Shown in pieces: positions 29,042 to 38,084 of a stretch of DNA of 64,000 bases. The first letter of the stretch is position 1; every line of letters starts with the position of its first letter. The DNA is from Myxococcales bacterium (GTDB taxonomy: Bacteria > Myxococcota_A > Polyangia > Haliangiales > Haliangiaceae): NCBI GenBank assembly GCA_011526095.1, contig WYBA01000067.1:1-64000 (forward strand), written 5' to 3'. Below the pieces are notes generated by a model, which saw only the letters and a program-made list of their open reading frames with translations, was not told the DNA's origin and made no database searches. A program made the translations under genes and the position numbers.

Positions 29042-29889
29042 TACAGGGAGTGCTGCATCGTCGGGACCTCGGTCACCGACGTCGCGTCGACGAGGTAGGT
29101 GCTCAGGTGCACGCCCTCGAAGCCCGGCAGGTGCACGGTCACGAGCATCGGTCCGTCCGCGGCGAGCTCCCACGCCGCGACCGGGTACGGGATGCCCGGC
29201 TGCTCCTGCGTGAGGTCGACCGGCTCGGGATCTGCACCGTCCATGAAGTACATCTCGCCGGGCACCGCGCCGAGCACGCGACCGTCGGCGCTGATCTCGA
29301 GCGTGGCGTGCGAGGCGTCGAGCTTCTTGCTCGTCAGCGTCAAGGCGCCCGCGCGCCACGTCCGCAGCGCCGGCTCGGCGCGCTGCGCCTCGAGCACGAC
29401 CGCCGCCGGCGCCCAGCCGTCGTCGAGCGGCATCGGCACGACCCACACCGGCCCGGTCGGCACGCGGTCGCCGCCGAGCGGCACGACGTCGAGCTCGAAG
29501 CCCCCGTCGCAGCCGTAGAGGATCTGGCGCGTGGCGCCGGCGTTGCGGTTGCGCGCCGTGCCGCTCGTCGGCACGAGCAGCACCTCCTGCCCCTCGGCGA
29601 GGCCCTCGGCCGGCAGCGGCACGACCGCGGCGGACTCGGCGTCGTACGGCGTCCACCACGGCGTCGCGAACTCGCCGCCGGGCGGCCGCGTCGCCAGGCC
29701 GAGCCAGCCCGGGACGCGGTCGGCGTCCACGCGCAGGGTCGGCGCCCACGCCGGCGGGCCGGCCTCGTTGCCGACGGCGCCGGTGCCCGCGCCGCCGCCG
29801 GTGGCCGGCGCGGCCTTGCCGCCGCACGCCGCGACCAACCCGAGCCCGAGGCACGCGGTGACCGCGGTCCCACGCGCCGCCATCGTCAT
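29026..29889 (-). CDS. Hypothetical secreted lipoprotein
   Basis: A 287-residue protein starting MTMAARGTAVTACLGLGLVAACGG, with lipobox VAAC and then a Gly/Ala linker. No recognised catalytic motif. The body is beta-rich with Trp and Pro (FATPWWTPYDAESAAVVPLP, VWVVPMPLDDGW), and the end is Cys-Ala-Phe. Its ATG at 29887-29889 overlaps the last base of the peptide transporter stop codon, so it is coupled to that gene; ATG 29883 is an alternative. It may serve the transporter or the envelope; I cannot name a function. Confidence 0.82.
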   Translation of the reverse strand: MTMAARGTAVTACLGLGLVAACGGKAAPATGGGAGTGAVGNEAGPPAWAPTLRVDADRVPGWLGLATRPPGGEFATPWWTPYDAESAAVVPLPAEGLAEGQEVLLVPTSGTARNRNAGATRQILYGCDGGFELDVVPLGGDRVPTGPVWVVPMPLDDGWAPAAVVLEAQRAEPALRTWRAGALTLTSKKLDASHATLEISADGRVLGAVPGEMYFMDGADPEPVDLTQEQPGIPYPVAAWELAADGPMLVTVHLPGFEGVHLSTYLVDATSVTEVPTMQHSLYYCAF

Positions 29890-31652
29890 CAGTGCGCCCC
29901 GCCGTCGCCCGCCATCTGCCGGCGCAGCCACGGCAGCAGCGCGAAGATCGCGCCCGCCGCGACCACCGCGCACGCGGTGTTCACCACGAACAGCGTCGTG
30001 TGATCCCACGTGTGGTAGGCCTCGCCGAACACGCCCGACAGCTTGTTGCCGATCGCGGTCGACAGGAACCAGCCGCCCATCAGGAACGAGGCGAGCCGCT
30101 GCGGCGCCAGCTTCGACACCAGCGACAGGCCGATCGGCGACAGGCACAGCTCGCCGATCGTCACGACGAAGTACGTGCCGAACAGCCACCACGCGGAGAC
30201 CTTCATCTCCGGGCTCCCCGCCGCGGCGACCGCGCCGATCATCACGACCGCGGACATGCCGGTCAGGAACAGGCCCATGCCGATCTTGGCGGGCGTCGAC
30301 GGCTCCTTGCCGCGCCGGTTCAGGAACGTCCACAGCGCGACCATCAGCGGCGCCAGCATCATGACGAAGCCGCCGTTGATCGACTGAAACAGCTCGGTGT
30401 TGACGAGCTGCAGGTGCGCGCCGGGCGCCAGGCGCGCCGTGTCCCCGGCGTTCGCGTAGACCTTGTCGAAGATCTCCTGGGTCACCGGCGTCTCGCCGAC
30501 GCCGGCCTTGACCTTGAGCTTCTTGTCCTTCTTGAGCTGCGCGTACTCCTCGTCCGAGACGATCCGGTAGGTCGACGGATCGGGCCGCGGGGTGTCCGCC
30601 GGGGCGTTGTAGAAGTACTCGGGCGGCGCGTCCTCGGCGAAGTCGGGCGACAGGTCGATGACCGGCTGGACGATCCCGCCGGGGCGGCGGTCGGTGTTGC
30701 TCTTGGCCCACTCGGTCAGCGCGGTCGAGTTCTGGTGGAACACCATCCAGAACACGACGACGACGCCGTAGATCGTGAGCAGCGCGCCGACCCGGCCCTT
30801 CTCGGCCTTGTTCTCGATCTTGATCCAGATCCGCAGGTAGAACCACACGACCGGGACGCACGCGAACACGAACGCGGTCGTCGTCTGGCCGAGGCGGAGG
30901 ATCCCCTTGTCGTCGCCGCCGTCGCCGCCCAGCAGGTAGCCGATCACGCCCATCGCCATCGCCGGGCCGAGGCACTCGACCCACAGCGGCATCAGGCTCT
31001 CCTTGGGCTCCGTCGACTGCTTCGGGTCGATGTCGGCGTCCTTGAGGTACTTCTGGCCGAACAGGAAGATGACCACGCCGATCGCCATGCCGAACCCGGC
31101 GGTGGCGAACGCCCAGTGCCAGCCGTACGCGTTGCGGACGATCGCGGCGACGAAGTTGCAGATGAAGGCACCGATGTTGATGCCCATGTAGAAGATCGTG
31201 TAGGCGCCGTCCTTGTGGGGGCTGCCCGGCGGGTAGAGCCGCCCGACCAGCGTCGAGATGTTCGGCTTGAACAGGCCGTTGCCCGTGATCAGGCAGGCCA
31301 GCGCGAGGTAGAGCATCAGCTCGCTGGGGAACGCGAGTAACGTGTGGCCGGCGATGAAGAACGCGCCGCCGAGGATCACCGTCTTGCGGTAGCCGAGGAC
31401 CCGATCGGCGAGCAGGCCGCCGAGGAACGGCGAGAAGTAGACCAGGCCGATGTAGCTGCCGACGACGCTCGCCGCCTTGGTGCCCGTCCAGCCCATGCCG
31501 CCTGTCTGCGAGTCGGTCAGGTACTGGTAGAAGATCCCGATCATCAAGTAGAAGCTGAAGCGCTCCCACATCTCGGTCAGGAACAGGACGTAGAGGCCGG
31601 GCGGGTGCTTCTTGCCCCCGCCCGCCACCTGGGTCACGGCAGCCTGGCTCAT
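29889..31652 (-). CDS. POT/PTR2-family proton-dependent oligopeptide transporter
   Basis: This 587-residue inner-membrane protein has about 12-14 transmembrane segments and the POT signature near the N terminus (FLTEMWERFSFYLM, i.e. ExxERFxYY-like), plus GNGLFKPNISTLVG. It would import di- or tripeptides with protons. A ~150-residue soluble insertion (about residues 300-400, EYFYNAPADTPRPDPSTYR to KDKKLKVKAG) lies between membrane segments and is longer than in the classical DtpA type. I chose ATG 31652; GTG 31670 is also possible. Confidence 0.94.
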   Translation of the reverse strand: MSQAAVTQVAGGGKKHPPGLYVLFLTEMWERFSFYLMIGIFYQYLTDSQTGGMGWTGTKAASVVGSYIGLVYFSPFLGGLLADRVLGYRKTVILGGAFFIAGHTLLAFPSELMLYLALACLITGNGLFKPNISTLVGRLYPPGSPHKDGAYTIFYMGINIGAFICNFVAAIVRNAYGWHWAFATAGFGMAIGVVIFLFGQKYLKDADIDPKQSTEPKESLMPLWVECLGPAMAMGVIGYLLGGDGGDDKGILRLGQTTTAFVFACVPVVWFYLRIWIKIENKAEKGRVGALLTIYGVVVVFWMVFHQNSTALTEWAKSNTDRRPGGIVQPVIDLSPDFAEDAPPEYFYNAPADTPRPDPSTYRIVSDEEYAQLKKDKKLKVKAGVGETPVTQEIFDKVYANAGDTARLAPGAHLQLVNTELFQSINGGFVMMLAPLMVALWTFLNRRGKEPSTPAKIGMGLFLTGMSAVVMIGAVAAAGSPEMKVSAWWLFGTYFVVTIGELCLSPIGLSLVSKLAPQRLASFLMGGWFLSTAIGNKLSGVFGEAYHTWDHTTLFVVNTACAVVAAGAIFALLPWLRRQMAGDGGAH

Positions 31653-31724
31653 GGGGTGGGCATGTACCACACCTGGCGGCTCGACCGAACCGGCCTCGCT
31701 GTCACCGGCTGGCCGAAACGAACG

Positions 31725-31752
31725 ACGCCCGCGATCTCGCGATCGCGGGCGT
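31725..31752 (-). terminator. Hairpin, possible terminator after the 31781-33805 gene
   Basis: ACGCCCGCGATC, a tcgc loop, then GATCGCGGGCGT form a perfect 12-bp stem, 29 bases past the stop of the minus-strand hydrolase-like lipoprotein gene. The following bases on that strand (CGTTCGTTTCGG) are only weakly T-rich, so termination strength is uncertain. Confidence 0.6.
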
Positions 31753-31780
31753 GACGTGCGTCAGCCTGGCCGGTCGGACG

Positions 31781-33805
31781 CTACTCGCAGAACCCGGTCA
31801 TGCACGTGCACGGCGCGGCCGCCTTGCCGTCGTGGCACTGGTTGGTGACCTGCGCGTTGTAGAGGAAGTCCTGGATCTGGCGCAGCACCGCGGGGCGCTC
31901 GTGGACGTTGGCGTGCGTGCCGTTGTCGCCGGCCGGCGGCAGGTTGAACTCGCTCGGGACCTCGAAGTCGCCGAGCGGATCCGGCACCTCGTCGTAGACC
32001 GCGAAGCCGCTCGGCGCGCCCGGCGCCGCCTCGGCGAAGCCGTAGGGCTGCTTGACCGAAGGCATCACGACGTCGAGGCCGATCGTGCGCGCCAGCGTCT
32101 CCGAGGTGATGTTGGCGACGAGGCTGTCCGCCACCGCCTCGTACAGCAGGATCTGCTTGACCGGGGTGTCCGGCAGCGGGTCGTGCAGCAGGTGCGGCGC
32201 CGCGGTGATCGGATCGTACGGCTCGAACCGCCAGCCGAGCAGGGCGATCAGCACCTGGTAGTTGGTCGCGTCGGGGTACGACGCGCGGGCCGGGCCCGAC
32301 AGCGCGTTCCACGCGTAGCTGCGCTCGAACAGCATCGTCCACGGGCCGCCCGGCACGCCGAGCACGCCGCGCTCGACGACCTGGTCGTAGGCCATGAACG
32401 AGCTGCCCATGATCCCGCCGAGCGACGCGCCGAAGTAGTAGACGCGGCTGGCGTCGATCACCGGGTTGCCCTCGTACTGGAACATCGGGTCGGTGCGCAG
32501 CGGGCCGCGCGTGATGTTCTCGATCGCGATGAAGTCGATCACCGACTGGGCCAGCTTCTCGGTGATGCCGCCGGCCCAGTTGAGGTCGTTGGCGGCGAGC
32601 GCCGCGACGCCGATCTGGCGCTCGGTCAGGCCGATCCAGTCGCCGGCGACGACGACGAAGCAGTAGTCCTCGGCGACCTCCTGCAGGAACCGGTCGTTGA
32701 GGTAACCCTCGCCCGAGCCGAACAGACCGTGGCCGAAGATCATCACCGGGACCGGCAGGGTCGCGGTCGTGACGCACCGCGGGATGATCGCGGCGAAGTT
32801 GGCGTCGCGCATGCCGTCGAGCTCGGGCTTGCCGGCGGCGTCGCGGCGCAGGATCGAGTCGTCACGCTCGCCGTTGGTGAGGAAGTTCGGCGACTGGATC
32901 GTGCCGACGATCAGCTTGTGGACCAGCGCCGGATCCCCGTTGAACTCGGTCAGGTCGTAGTCGAGGTTGGCGCCGGCGTCGCCCATCGCGTCGAGCGCGT
33001 CGGCGCGCATCGACAGCAGATCCGACGTCAGCATCTCGTCCGACGCGGTGACGAAGTCCCACGCCAGGATCAGCTCGTCGCGCGACACGCCCTCGGCCTC
33101 GAGCGCCGTGAAGATGTCGGCGTAGCGTGGCGTGAGCTTCGCCATCATCGGGTGGTCGTACGTGGTGCCGTCGCGCAGCGCCGCGAACGCCGGCGACACC
33201 GGGAGCTCGCCGCCGCTGCCGCTCTGCACGGTGTCGCGGATCGCGACCGCGTACCGGGCGTTCGGCTGCAGCCGCACCATCGGCCGGATGATCAGCGCGC
33301 GCAGCGACTCCGGCGGGCCCTCGTCGAGGCCGTCGGGCACGCTCATGTCGACCTCGGCGAAGAACACCGCGCGCTCGCCGGTGTCCATGTTGAGCAGGAT
33401 GATCGGGGAGTCGGCCTCGAGCGACTGCGCCGGATCGCTGTGAGGCGGCAGCCCCGCGGCGCTGACGCCGCCGGGGAAGGTCGCGAGGATCGGGCCGGAC
33501 GGGGAGAACCCGTCGAACCGGTTGTACGGCTCGGCCGCGACCGCGACGTTGTTGGCGTTGATCGGGAGCGCGGCCTGCGGGATCGCGACCCGGTAGCCGG
33601 TCTCGGTCGAGCTGTCGACGTCGGCGTAGACCATCGATGGCCACGGCGTCATGCAGGCGACGCCGCCGAGCGGGTTGCACTCGGCCGGGACGTCGAGGTC
33701 GGGGTCGTCGTCGTCATCGCCCCCGCAGGCGCTGATCCCGACGAAAGTGGAGACGATGAGCGCAGATGCCCCAAGGGCACCGACGAGTGGGTGCTTCGTA
33801 CGCAA
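31781..33805 (-). CDS. Secreted lipoprotein with alpha/beta-hydrolase-like domain
   Basis: The 674-residue protein starts MRTKHPLVGALGASALIVST and has lipobox SAC followed by an Asp run (GGDDDDDPDLD). The N-terminal half is an uncharacterised domain. The C-terminal half has VMIFGHGLFGSGEG (oxyanion-like), a GASLGG nucleophile elbow, and a late HANVH that could supply His; the end is Cys-rich (CHDGKAAAPCTCMTGFCE). This is a family seen in myxobacteria; the substrate is unknown. It is one of three secreted hydrolase-like lipoproteins in the window. Confidence 0.85.
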   Translation of the reverse strand: MRTKHPLVGALGASALIVSTFVGISACGGDDDDDPDLDVPAECNPLGGVACMTPWPSMVYADVDSSTETGYRVAIPQAALPINANNVAVAAEPYNRFDGFSPSGPILATFPGGVSAAGLPPHSDPAQSLEADSPIILLNMDTGERAVFFAEVDMSVPDGLDEGPPESLRALIIRPMVRLQPNARYAVAIRDTVQSGSGGELPVSPAFAALRDGTTYDHPMMAKLTPRYADIFTALEAEGVSRDELILAWDFVTASDEMLTSDLLSMRADALDAMGDAGANLDYDLTEFNGDPALVHKLIVGTIQSPNFLTNGERDDSILRRDAAGKPELDGMRDANFAAIIPRCVTTATLPVPVMIFGHGLFGSGEGYLNDRFLQEVAEDYCFVVVAGDWIGLTERQIGVAALAANDLNWAGGITEKLAQSVIDFIAIENITRGPLRTDPMFQYEGNPVIDASRVYYFGASLGGIMGSSFMAYDQVVERGVLGVPGGPWTMLFERSYAWNALSGPARASYPDATNYQVLIALLGWRFEPYDPITAAPHLLHDPLPDTPVKQILLYEAVADSLVANITSETLARTIGLDVVMPSVKQPYGFAEAAPGAPSGFAVYDEVPDPLGDFEVPSEFNLPPAGDNGTHANVHERPAVLRQIQDFLYNAQVTNQCHDGKAAAPCTCMTGFCE

Positions 33806-34251
33806 GGCTTCCTCCCGCCGCGCAGCCTACTTCGCGAATTCACAGGGCTGAAGCGAAAAGATGACGCCGGTGTCAGTTCGGACGCGACATCGTGTGACCT
33901 GGGGCCGGCGCGGTGCGATCGGTCACGGGCAAAGGGGCATGCACAAGTGGTGGCGGGGCGGGGCGGCACGCGGCGGCAATGGGCGGGCACGTCAGTTTCC
34001 CGCCGACGACGTCGCCGCCAGAACCATGCCAAGGGTGCCATTCTTGGCACTTCTGTAAGGTCAGCAACGAAAGGTTTCTGCGCGCGGACGCTGCGCGCGG
34101 CGGCCTCCCGACTAGACTGGTCTCCTCTCCGACCGTGTGGCTCGCTGCACCGTCGGCTGCCCCCGCCCCGATGCGGTCCCCGAGCAGTTTCGAGCGGACC
34201 GTTTTTGAGCCCGGACAACCGAATCCGCAACGCTGAGTTACGAGGTCGATC
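33806..34251. promoter_or_regulatory. 446-bp divergent intergenic region with an inverted repeat
   Basis: No gene is visible here. It is less GC-rich than its surroundings and separates two divergently transcribed secreted-lipoprotein genes. A perfect 7-bp inverted repeat TGCCAAG-N9-CTTGGCA occupies 34028-34050 and could be an operator or hairpin. No convincing -35/-10 pair was recognised. Confidence 0.45.
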
Positions 34252-35151
34252 ATGTACATCGCCCGATGGGGCCGCTCCGCACGTGCGATCGCGTTCTGCG
34301 TCGCAGGTGCGCTGGCTGGCTGTGAAGGAACGACACCCCTGCCCGTGACCGCGGGCGGTGCGGCGGTGGTGTCGGTCGAGCGCGTCGAGCGGGAGCCGAT
34401 CCCCCCGCCGGCGCCGGCCTACGGCCGGCCGCTGGGGGTGTTCCAGTTCACGATGTACTACGTGGCCGCGGAGGCGGACCATCCGGAGCCCGCGCGCCCG
34501 GGCGCGGACGCGGCCGGCACGGTCCACGCGGCCGTCGCCGCCAACGACAACGTCCTGTCCGGCAATCCGGACGAGCTGTCCGGTGGACCGGACGGCGGAT
34601 CTCGCGAGGTCGAGTCGTCCGATAACCGGACGAAGGTCACGCTCTATCACCGCAAGGGGTGCGCCCCGATCGCCCGGGTCGGCGCCGAGTTCGCCGCGCA
34701 GCTCGACATCCAGGGCACCGGCAAGCTGCGCGACGGCCGCGTCGTCAACACCTCCGGGAGCTGCCGCTGCCCGAACAGCCCGTGCTACTTCGAGATCGAC
34801 AACGCGTGGGCGATGGGCCCCAAGGGGCGGCTGTCGCCGTTCCGCTCGGTCGCGGTCGACACGCGTCTCATCCCGCTGGGTACCGTGCTCTACCTGCCCG
34901 AGCTCGACGGCGTGCGGATGCCCGGCCGCGCCCCGTGGGGCGGGTTCGTCCACGACGGCTGCGTCGTCGCCGAGGACCGCGGCGGCGGCATCCGCGGCCA
35001 CGACATCGACTTCTTCGTCGCGCGCAAGTCGTTCTCGAACATCCTCGACGCCCGCCACCGCCTCAAGAAGGTGGGCGTGTTCGAGGGCACCGGCTGGTGC
35101 GAGAAGAAGAACGGCAAGGTCGCCCGCGCGCGCGCCCGCGCCGCGCTGTAG
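34252..35151 (+). CDS. 3D-domain lipoprotein (MltA-like peptidoglycan-active fold)
   Basis: The 299-residue protein starts MYIARWGRSARAIAFCVAG and has lipobox ALAGC. After a Pro/Glu-rich linker comes FQFTMYYV, then a C-terminal 3D domain: FRSVAVDTRLIPLGTVLYLPELDG, with Asp in HDGCVVAEDRGGGIRGHDIDFFV. Three conserved Asp residues name this fold, shared with MltA lytic transglycosylases and YabE/Rpf-like factors that cleave peptidoglycan. Four Cys (GCAP, CRCPNSPC) may form disulfides. Lytic activity is inferred. Confidence 0.88.
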   Translation: MYIARWGRSARAIAFCVAGALAGCEGTTPLPVTAGGAAVVSVERVEREPIPPPAPAYGRPLGVFQFTMYYVAAEADHPEPARPGADAAGTVHAAVAANDNVLSGNPDELSGGPDGGSREVESSDNRTKVTLYHRKGCAPIARVGAEFAAQLDIQGTGKLRDGRVVNTSGSCRCPNSPCYFEIDNAWAMGPKGRLSPFRSVAVDTRLIPLGTVLYLPELDGVRMPGRAPWGGFVHDGCVVAEDRGGGIRGHDIDFFVARKSFSNILDARHRLKKVGVFEGTGWCEKKNGKVARARARAAL

Positions 35152-35289
35152 CGCGGTCGCCGGGCCCGCGTGGCTGGCGGGGCCGCCGCTGGCCTTCGTC
35201 GGATGCGAGCGCCGGGGCAGGCGCGCGAACAGGATCCCCGATCGGCAGCCGCCGAAGTTGCTGCGCGGTCCGGATCCCGGATGGGGGGT

Positions 35290-35318
35290 CTGGGGGGAGC
35301 CGTGCCGGCTCCCCCCAG
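35290..35318. terminator. Perfect hairpin 1 of a convergent intergenic array
   Basis: CTGGGGGGAGCCG, a tgc loop, then CGGCTCCCCCCAG: a 13-bp perfect stem, 139 bases past the 3D-protein stop. No T-run follows. The rest of 35152-35414 holds no gene. Confidence 0.55.
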
Positions 35319-35340
35319 CTCCGTTTCCGGGTCGGAAGGA

Positions 35341-35371
35341 GATCCGGCCGACGGTCCTCGTCGGCCGGATC
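35341..35371. terminator. Perfect hairpin 2 of the array
   Basis: GATCCGGCCGACG, a gtcct loop, then CGTCGGCCGGATC form a 13-bp perfect stem between the convergent 3D-protein and MBOAT genes. No T-run follows on either strand. Confidence 0.55.
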
Positions 35372-35378
35372 GATCGCT

Positions 35379-35423
35379 CAGTTCTGATCCGACCCGGGCC
35401 TTGCCCGGGTCGGATCAGAACTG
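35379..35423. terminator. Perfect 21-bp hairpin 3, overlapping the MBOAT stop codon
   Basis: A perfect 21-bp stem (left arm CAGTTCTGATCC..CGGGC, right arm GCCCG..GGATCAGAACTG) with a three-base loop. It includes the last codons and the stop of the minus-strand MBOAT gene. It is probably a bidirectional terminator or transcript-end stabiliser; it lacks a classical U-tract. Confidence 0.65.
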
Positions 35424-37892
35424 AAAATAGATAAACGGCTGCGCCTCGGTGACCGCGAGCCGGCGCAGCGCGAGCGCGGCGCCCACCATGAGCAGCGCCT
35501 GCGCCCACGGCGGCAGCCGCGGGAACCCGGCGCGGGCCCACGCGTACGTGCGCGGCGCGTAGAAGTGGGCGAGCAGCCCGACCGCGAGCACGAGCTTCAC
35601 CTGGGGCAACAGGCTGTGGGTGTCGGTCGTCAGCGTCGCGATCTGCCCGAGCACCGCGGCGGCGTGATCGAAGCTGGTCGCGCGGAAGAAGATCCACGCC
35701 AGGCACACGTAGTGGAACGTGAGCACGACGGCGATCGCGCGGCGCGCCGCCCACGCGGCCCACCGCCGCGCGAACGCGTCGTCGGGCGGCCGGTCGAGCA
35801 CGTCGGCGACGAGGCCCGCGCCCGCGCACGCCGCCGCGAGCGGCAGCGTCGCGGCCTGGGCGTCGAGGAACGCCCACACGCCGAGCGCGCCGAGCGCGCA
35901 CGCCAGCCACCGCAGCGCCTCGACGACGTCGCGGCGGCGGCCGTGGCGCGTCGCCGCCGGCTCGAGCGCGACGGCCACCGGCATGCGGATCGCGCCGCCC
36001 TGCTTGCGCCGGCGCTTGCGCTGCTTGCGCGCCAGCTTCCGCGCGTCCGACTTCCTGACGGGCTTCGCCGGCCGGGCGGTCGGGCGCGGCGCGACGCGCG
36101 GGGCGCGGGCGACCGCGTCGGGCGCGTCGGTCCCCGCGGTCGCGGGCGCGGGCGGCGCGGTCCCGGCGCGGCCGATCGACGGCGCGGTCGCGGCGCGACC
36201 GGGGCGCACCGGCGGCGCCGGCGCGCGCGGCTCGGGCGCCAGGGTCAAGAACGCGGTCGTCGCGGCCCACACCGGCGCGGTGTACAGCCAGGCGAAGATC
36301 AGGTGGAACAGCACGCCGTGGTCGCCGCTCGACGCCAGCGTCACGTGGAGCAGCGCCCCGCTCGACGCGATGCCCGCCGTCACCGCTAGCCACCGTGCCA
36401 GCGACGCGCCCGCCTCGGCGCGGCGCTGGCACGCGCGCGTCGCCGCCAGGCCGAGGCCGTGCAGCGCGCCCCACGTCACGAACGTCCAGCTCGCGCCGTG
36501 CCACAGCCCGCCGAGCAGCATCGTGATCGTCAGGTTGCGGTAGGTCGCGAGCGGCCCGCCGCGTCCGCCGCCGAGCGGGATGTAGAGGTAGTCGCGCAGC
36601 CAGCTCGACAGCGTGATGTGCCACCGCCGCCAGAACTCCTGCAGGTTGGCGGAGCGGTAGGGCGTGCGGAAGTTCTCGGGGAACTCGAACCCGAGCAGCT
36701 GCGCCGAGCCGATCGCGATGTCGGAGTAGGCCGAGAAGTCGAGGTAGATCTGCAGCGCGTAGGCGTAGGTCGCGAGCATCACCTCGAGCCCGCTGAACCG
36801 GCCCGGCGCCTCGAACACGCGGTCGACGACGAGCTGGGCCAGCAGGTCGGCCAGCGCGATCTTCTTGAACAGGCCGACGAGGATGCGGAACAGCCCGTCG
36901 GCGGCGAGCTGGCGGTCGAGCACCGGCAGCCGCTCCATCTGCGGCAGCAGCTGCTGGGCGCGGACGATCGGCCCGGCGACGAGCTGGGGGAAGAACAGCA
37001 CGAACGTCGCGAACTGCACGACCGAGCGCGTCGCCGGGATCTCCCGCCGGTAGACGTCGATCGTGTAGGACATCGACTGGAACGTGTGGAACGAGATGCC
37101 GGCCGGCAGGATCAGGTGCAGCGGCTCGACCCCGAGCCCGAGCACGTCGAGCGCGAAGAAGTCGTAGTACTTGAACAGCGCGAGCACGCCGAGGTTCGAC
37201 GCCAGCGACACCACGAGCAGCGCCTTGCGCCGGCGCGGGTCCTCGGTCCGCTCGATCGCCAGCGCGAGCAGGTAGTCGCCGACGACGATCGCCATCAAGA
37301 GCAGCAGCAGGTAGCGGTACCAGCCGTGCTGGGCCGCGGCCCACGCGTGATAGAAGACCGAGCTCGCGAGCAGCAGGATGATGACGCGCGCCAGCGGTCG
37401 GCCGCCCGCGGTCTGCGCGCCGCCGATCGCGACGCCCCACAGCGCCAGGAACACGAGGTGGCCGACCGCCTCGAACCCGTCGCTCATCGCCTCGAGGCTG
37501 CCGGCGCGGTGCGTGATCACGACCGCCACGCCGATGCCCGCCATCGCCGCCATCGAGCCCCACGCGATCCACCGCTGGGCGACCGCGCCCGCGAGCCGCG
37601 CGCCGTGGCGGTGCCCGAACCAGATCGCGCCCGCCGCCACACCAGCGCCGACCGCCAGCCGCCACGGCGGCGCGATCGACGCGTCGAGCGCGATCCGGTG
37701 GAACGTCAGCGCGCCCAGCGGATCCCACAGCGTCGCGACGTCCTTGGTGAGCAGCAGGTAGAGCAGGTCACCGAGCAGCAGCAGGATCGCGACGCGCGCG
37801 CCACGGCCGAGCCAGCCGTCGGCGCGCGTGAGGGCGTACGCGGCGAAGACGGCGATCAGGAACAGCGGGTAGTCGGCGCTGGAGAACGTCAC
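35415..37892 (-). CDS. MBOAT-family O-acyltransferase (AlgI/DltB-like)
   Basis: This 825-residue polytopic membrane protein contains the MBOAT core: LPAGISFHTFQSMSYTIDVYR, FFPQLVAGPIVRAQ, the arginine-rich LQEFWRRWHITLSSWLRDYLYIPLGG, and MLLGGLWHGASWTF with the catalytic His. It should move acyl groups across the inner membrane onto an exported polymer. GTG 37892 was chosen because VTFSSADYPLFLIAVFAAY matches the usual N terminus; an in-frame extension to 37970 looks like a remnant of an SGNH gene. A long Arg/Lys/Pro/Ala insert (KPVRKSDARKLARKQRKRR region) interrupts the C-terminal part and makes the protein unusually long. Two SGNH hydrolases at 40-43 kb are likely partners. Confidence 0.92.
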   Translation of the reverse strand: MTFSSADYPLFLIAVFAAYALTRADGWLGRGARVAILLLLGDLLYLLLTKDVATLWDPLGALTFHRIALDASIAPPWRLAVGAGVAAGAIWFGHRHGARLAGAVAQRWIAWGSMAAMAGIGVAVVITHRAGSLEAMSDGFEAVGHLVFLALWGVAIGGAQTAGGRPLARVIILLLASSVFYHAWAAAQHGWYRYLLLLLMAIVVGDYLLALAIERTEDPRRRKALLVVSLASNLGVLALFKYYDFFALDVLGLGVEPLHLILPAGISFHTFQSMSYTIDVYRREIPATRSVVQFATFVLFFPQLVAGPIVRAQQLLPQMERLPVLDRQLAADGLFRILVGLFKKIALADLLAQLVVDRVFEAPGRFSGLEVMLATYAYALQIYLDFSAYSDIAIGSAQLLGFEFPENFRTPYRSANLQEFWRRWHITLSSWLRDYLYIPLGGGRGGPLATYRNLTITMLLGGLWHGASWTFVTWGALHGLGLAATRACQRRAEAGASLARWLAVTAGIASSGALLHVTLASSGDHGVLFHLIFAWLYTAPVWAATTAFLTLAPEPRAPAPPVRPGRAATAPSIGRAGTAPPAPATAGTDAPDAVARAPRVAPRPTARPAKPVRKSDARKLARKQRKRRRKQGGAIRMPVAVALEPAATRHGRRRDVVEALRWLACALGALGVWAFLDAQAATLPLAAACAGAGLVADVLDRPPDDAFARRWAAWAARRAIAVVLTFHYVCLAWIFFRATSFDHAAAVLGQIATLTTDTHSLLPQVKLVLAVGLLAHFYAPRTYAWARAGFPRLPPWAQALLMVGAALALRRLAVTEAQPFIYFQF

Positions 37893-37925
37893 CGGGACGG
37901 GCGCAGGCCCGCGCGGTCGACGCGG

Positions 37926-37982
37926 GCGGCGAGCCGCCTGGTTCTGCCACGCTTCGAAGCCGCGCATCAAATCTTCCGCATC
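37926..37982 (-). pseudogene. Remnant of an SGNH hydrolase 3' end upstream of MBOAT
   Basis: Read in the MBOAT frame, this stretch gives AEDLMRGFEAWQNQAARR. The SGNH hydrolase at 39980-41419 ends IDDLLRGFEAWQARATRRLP. RGFEAWQ is identical and most of the codons agree, with CGCGGCTTCGA shared at DNA level. I infer a duplicated or left-behind fragment of that gene's end, showing the MBOAT gene once directly followed an SGNH gene. Confidence 0.65.
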
Positions 37983-38084
37983 ACAACCGCGCGCGGCGCG
38001 GCGGCGGTGAACGCGCTCCGCGCGGCCGGCGCCCGGGCGCCCCGCGCGTCACGCCGGCCACTCCCGTCGCGCGTCCCGTCGCCG

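Noticed and set aside
34028..34065. Sigma-54 promoter (TGGCAC) near the inverted repeat
   Set aside because: On both strands the spacing to the GC of the -12 element is wrong and TTGC is missing.
37893..37970. True N terminus of the MBOAT protein
   Set aside because: MBOAT proteins normally begin just before the first membrane segment, and this extension matches the C terminus of the SGNH protein instead.
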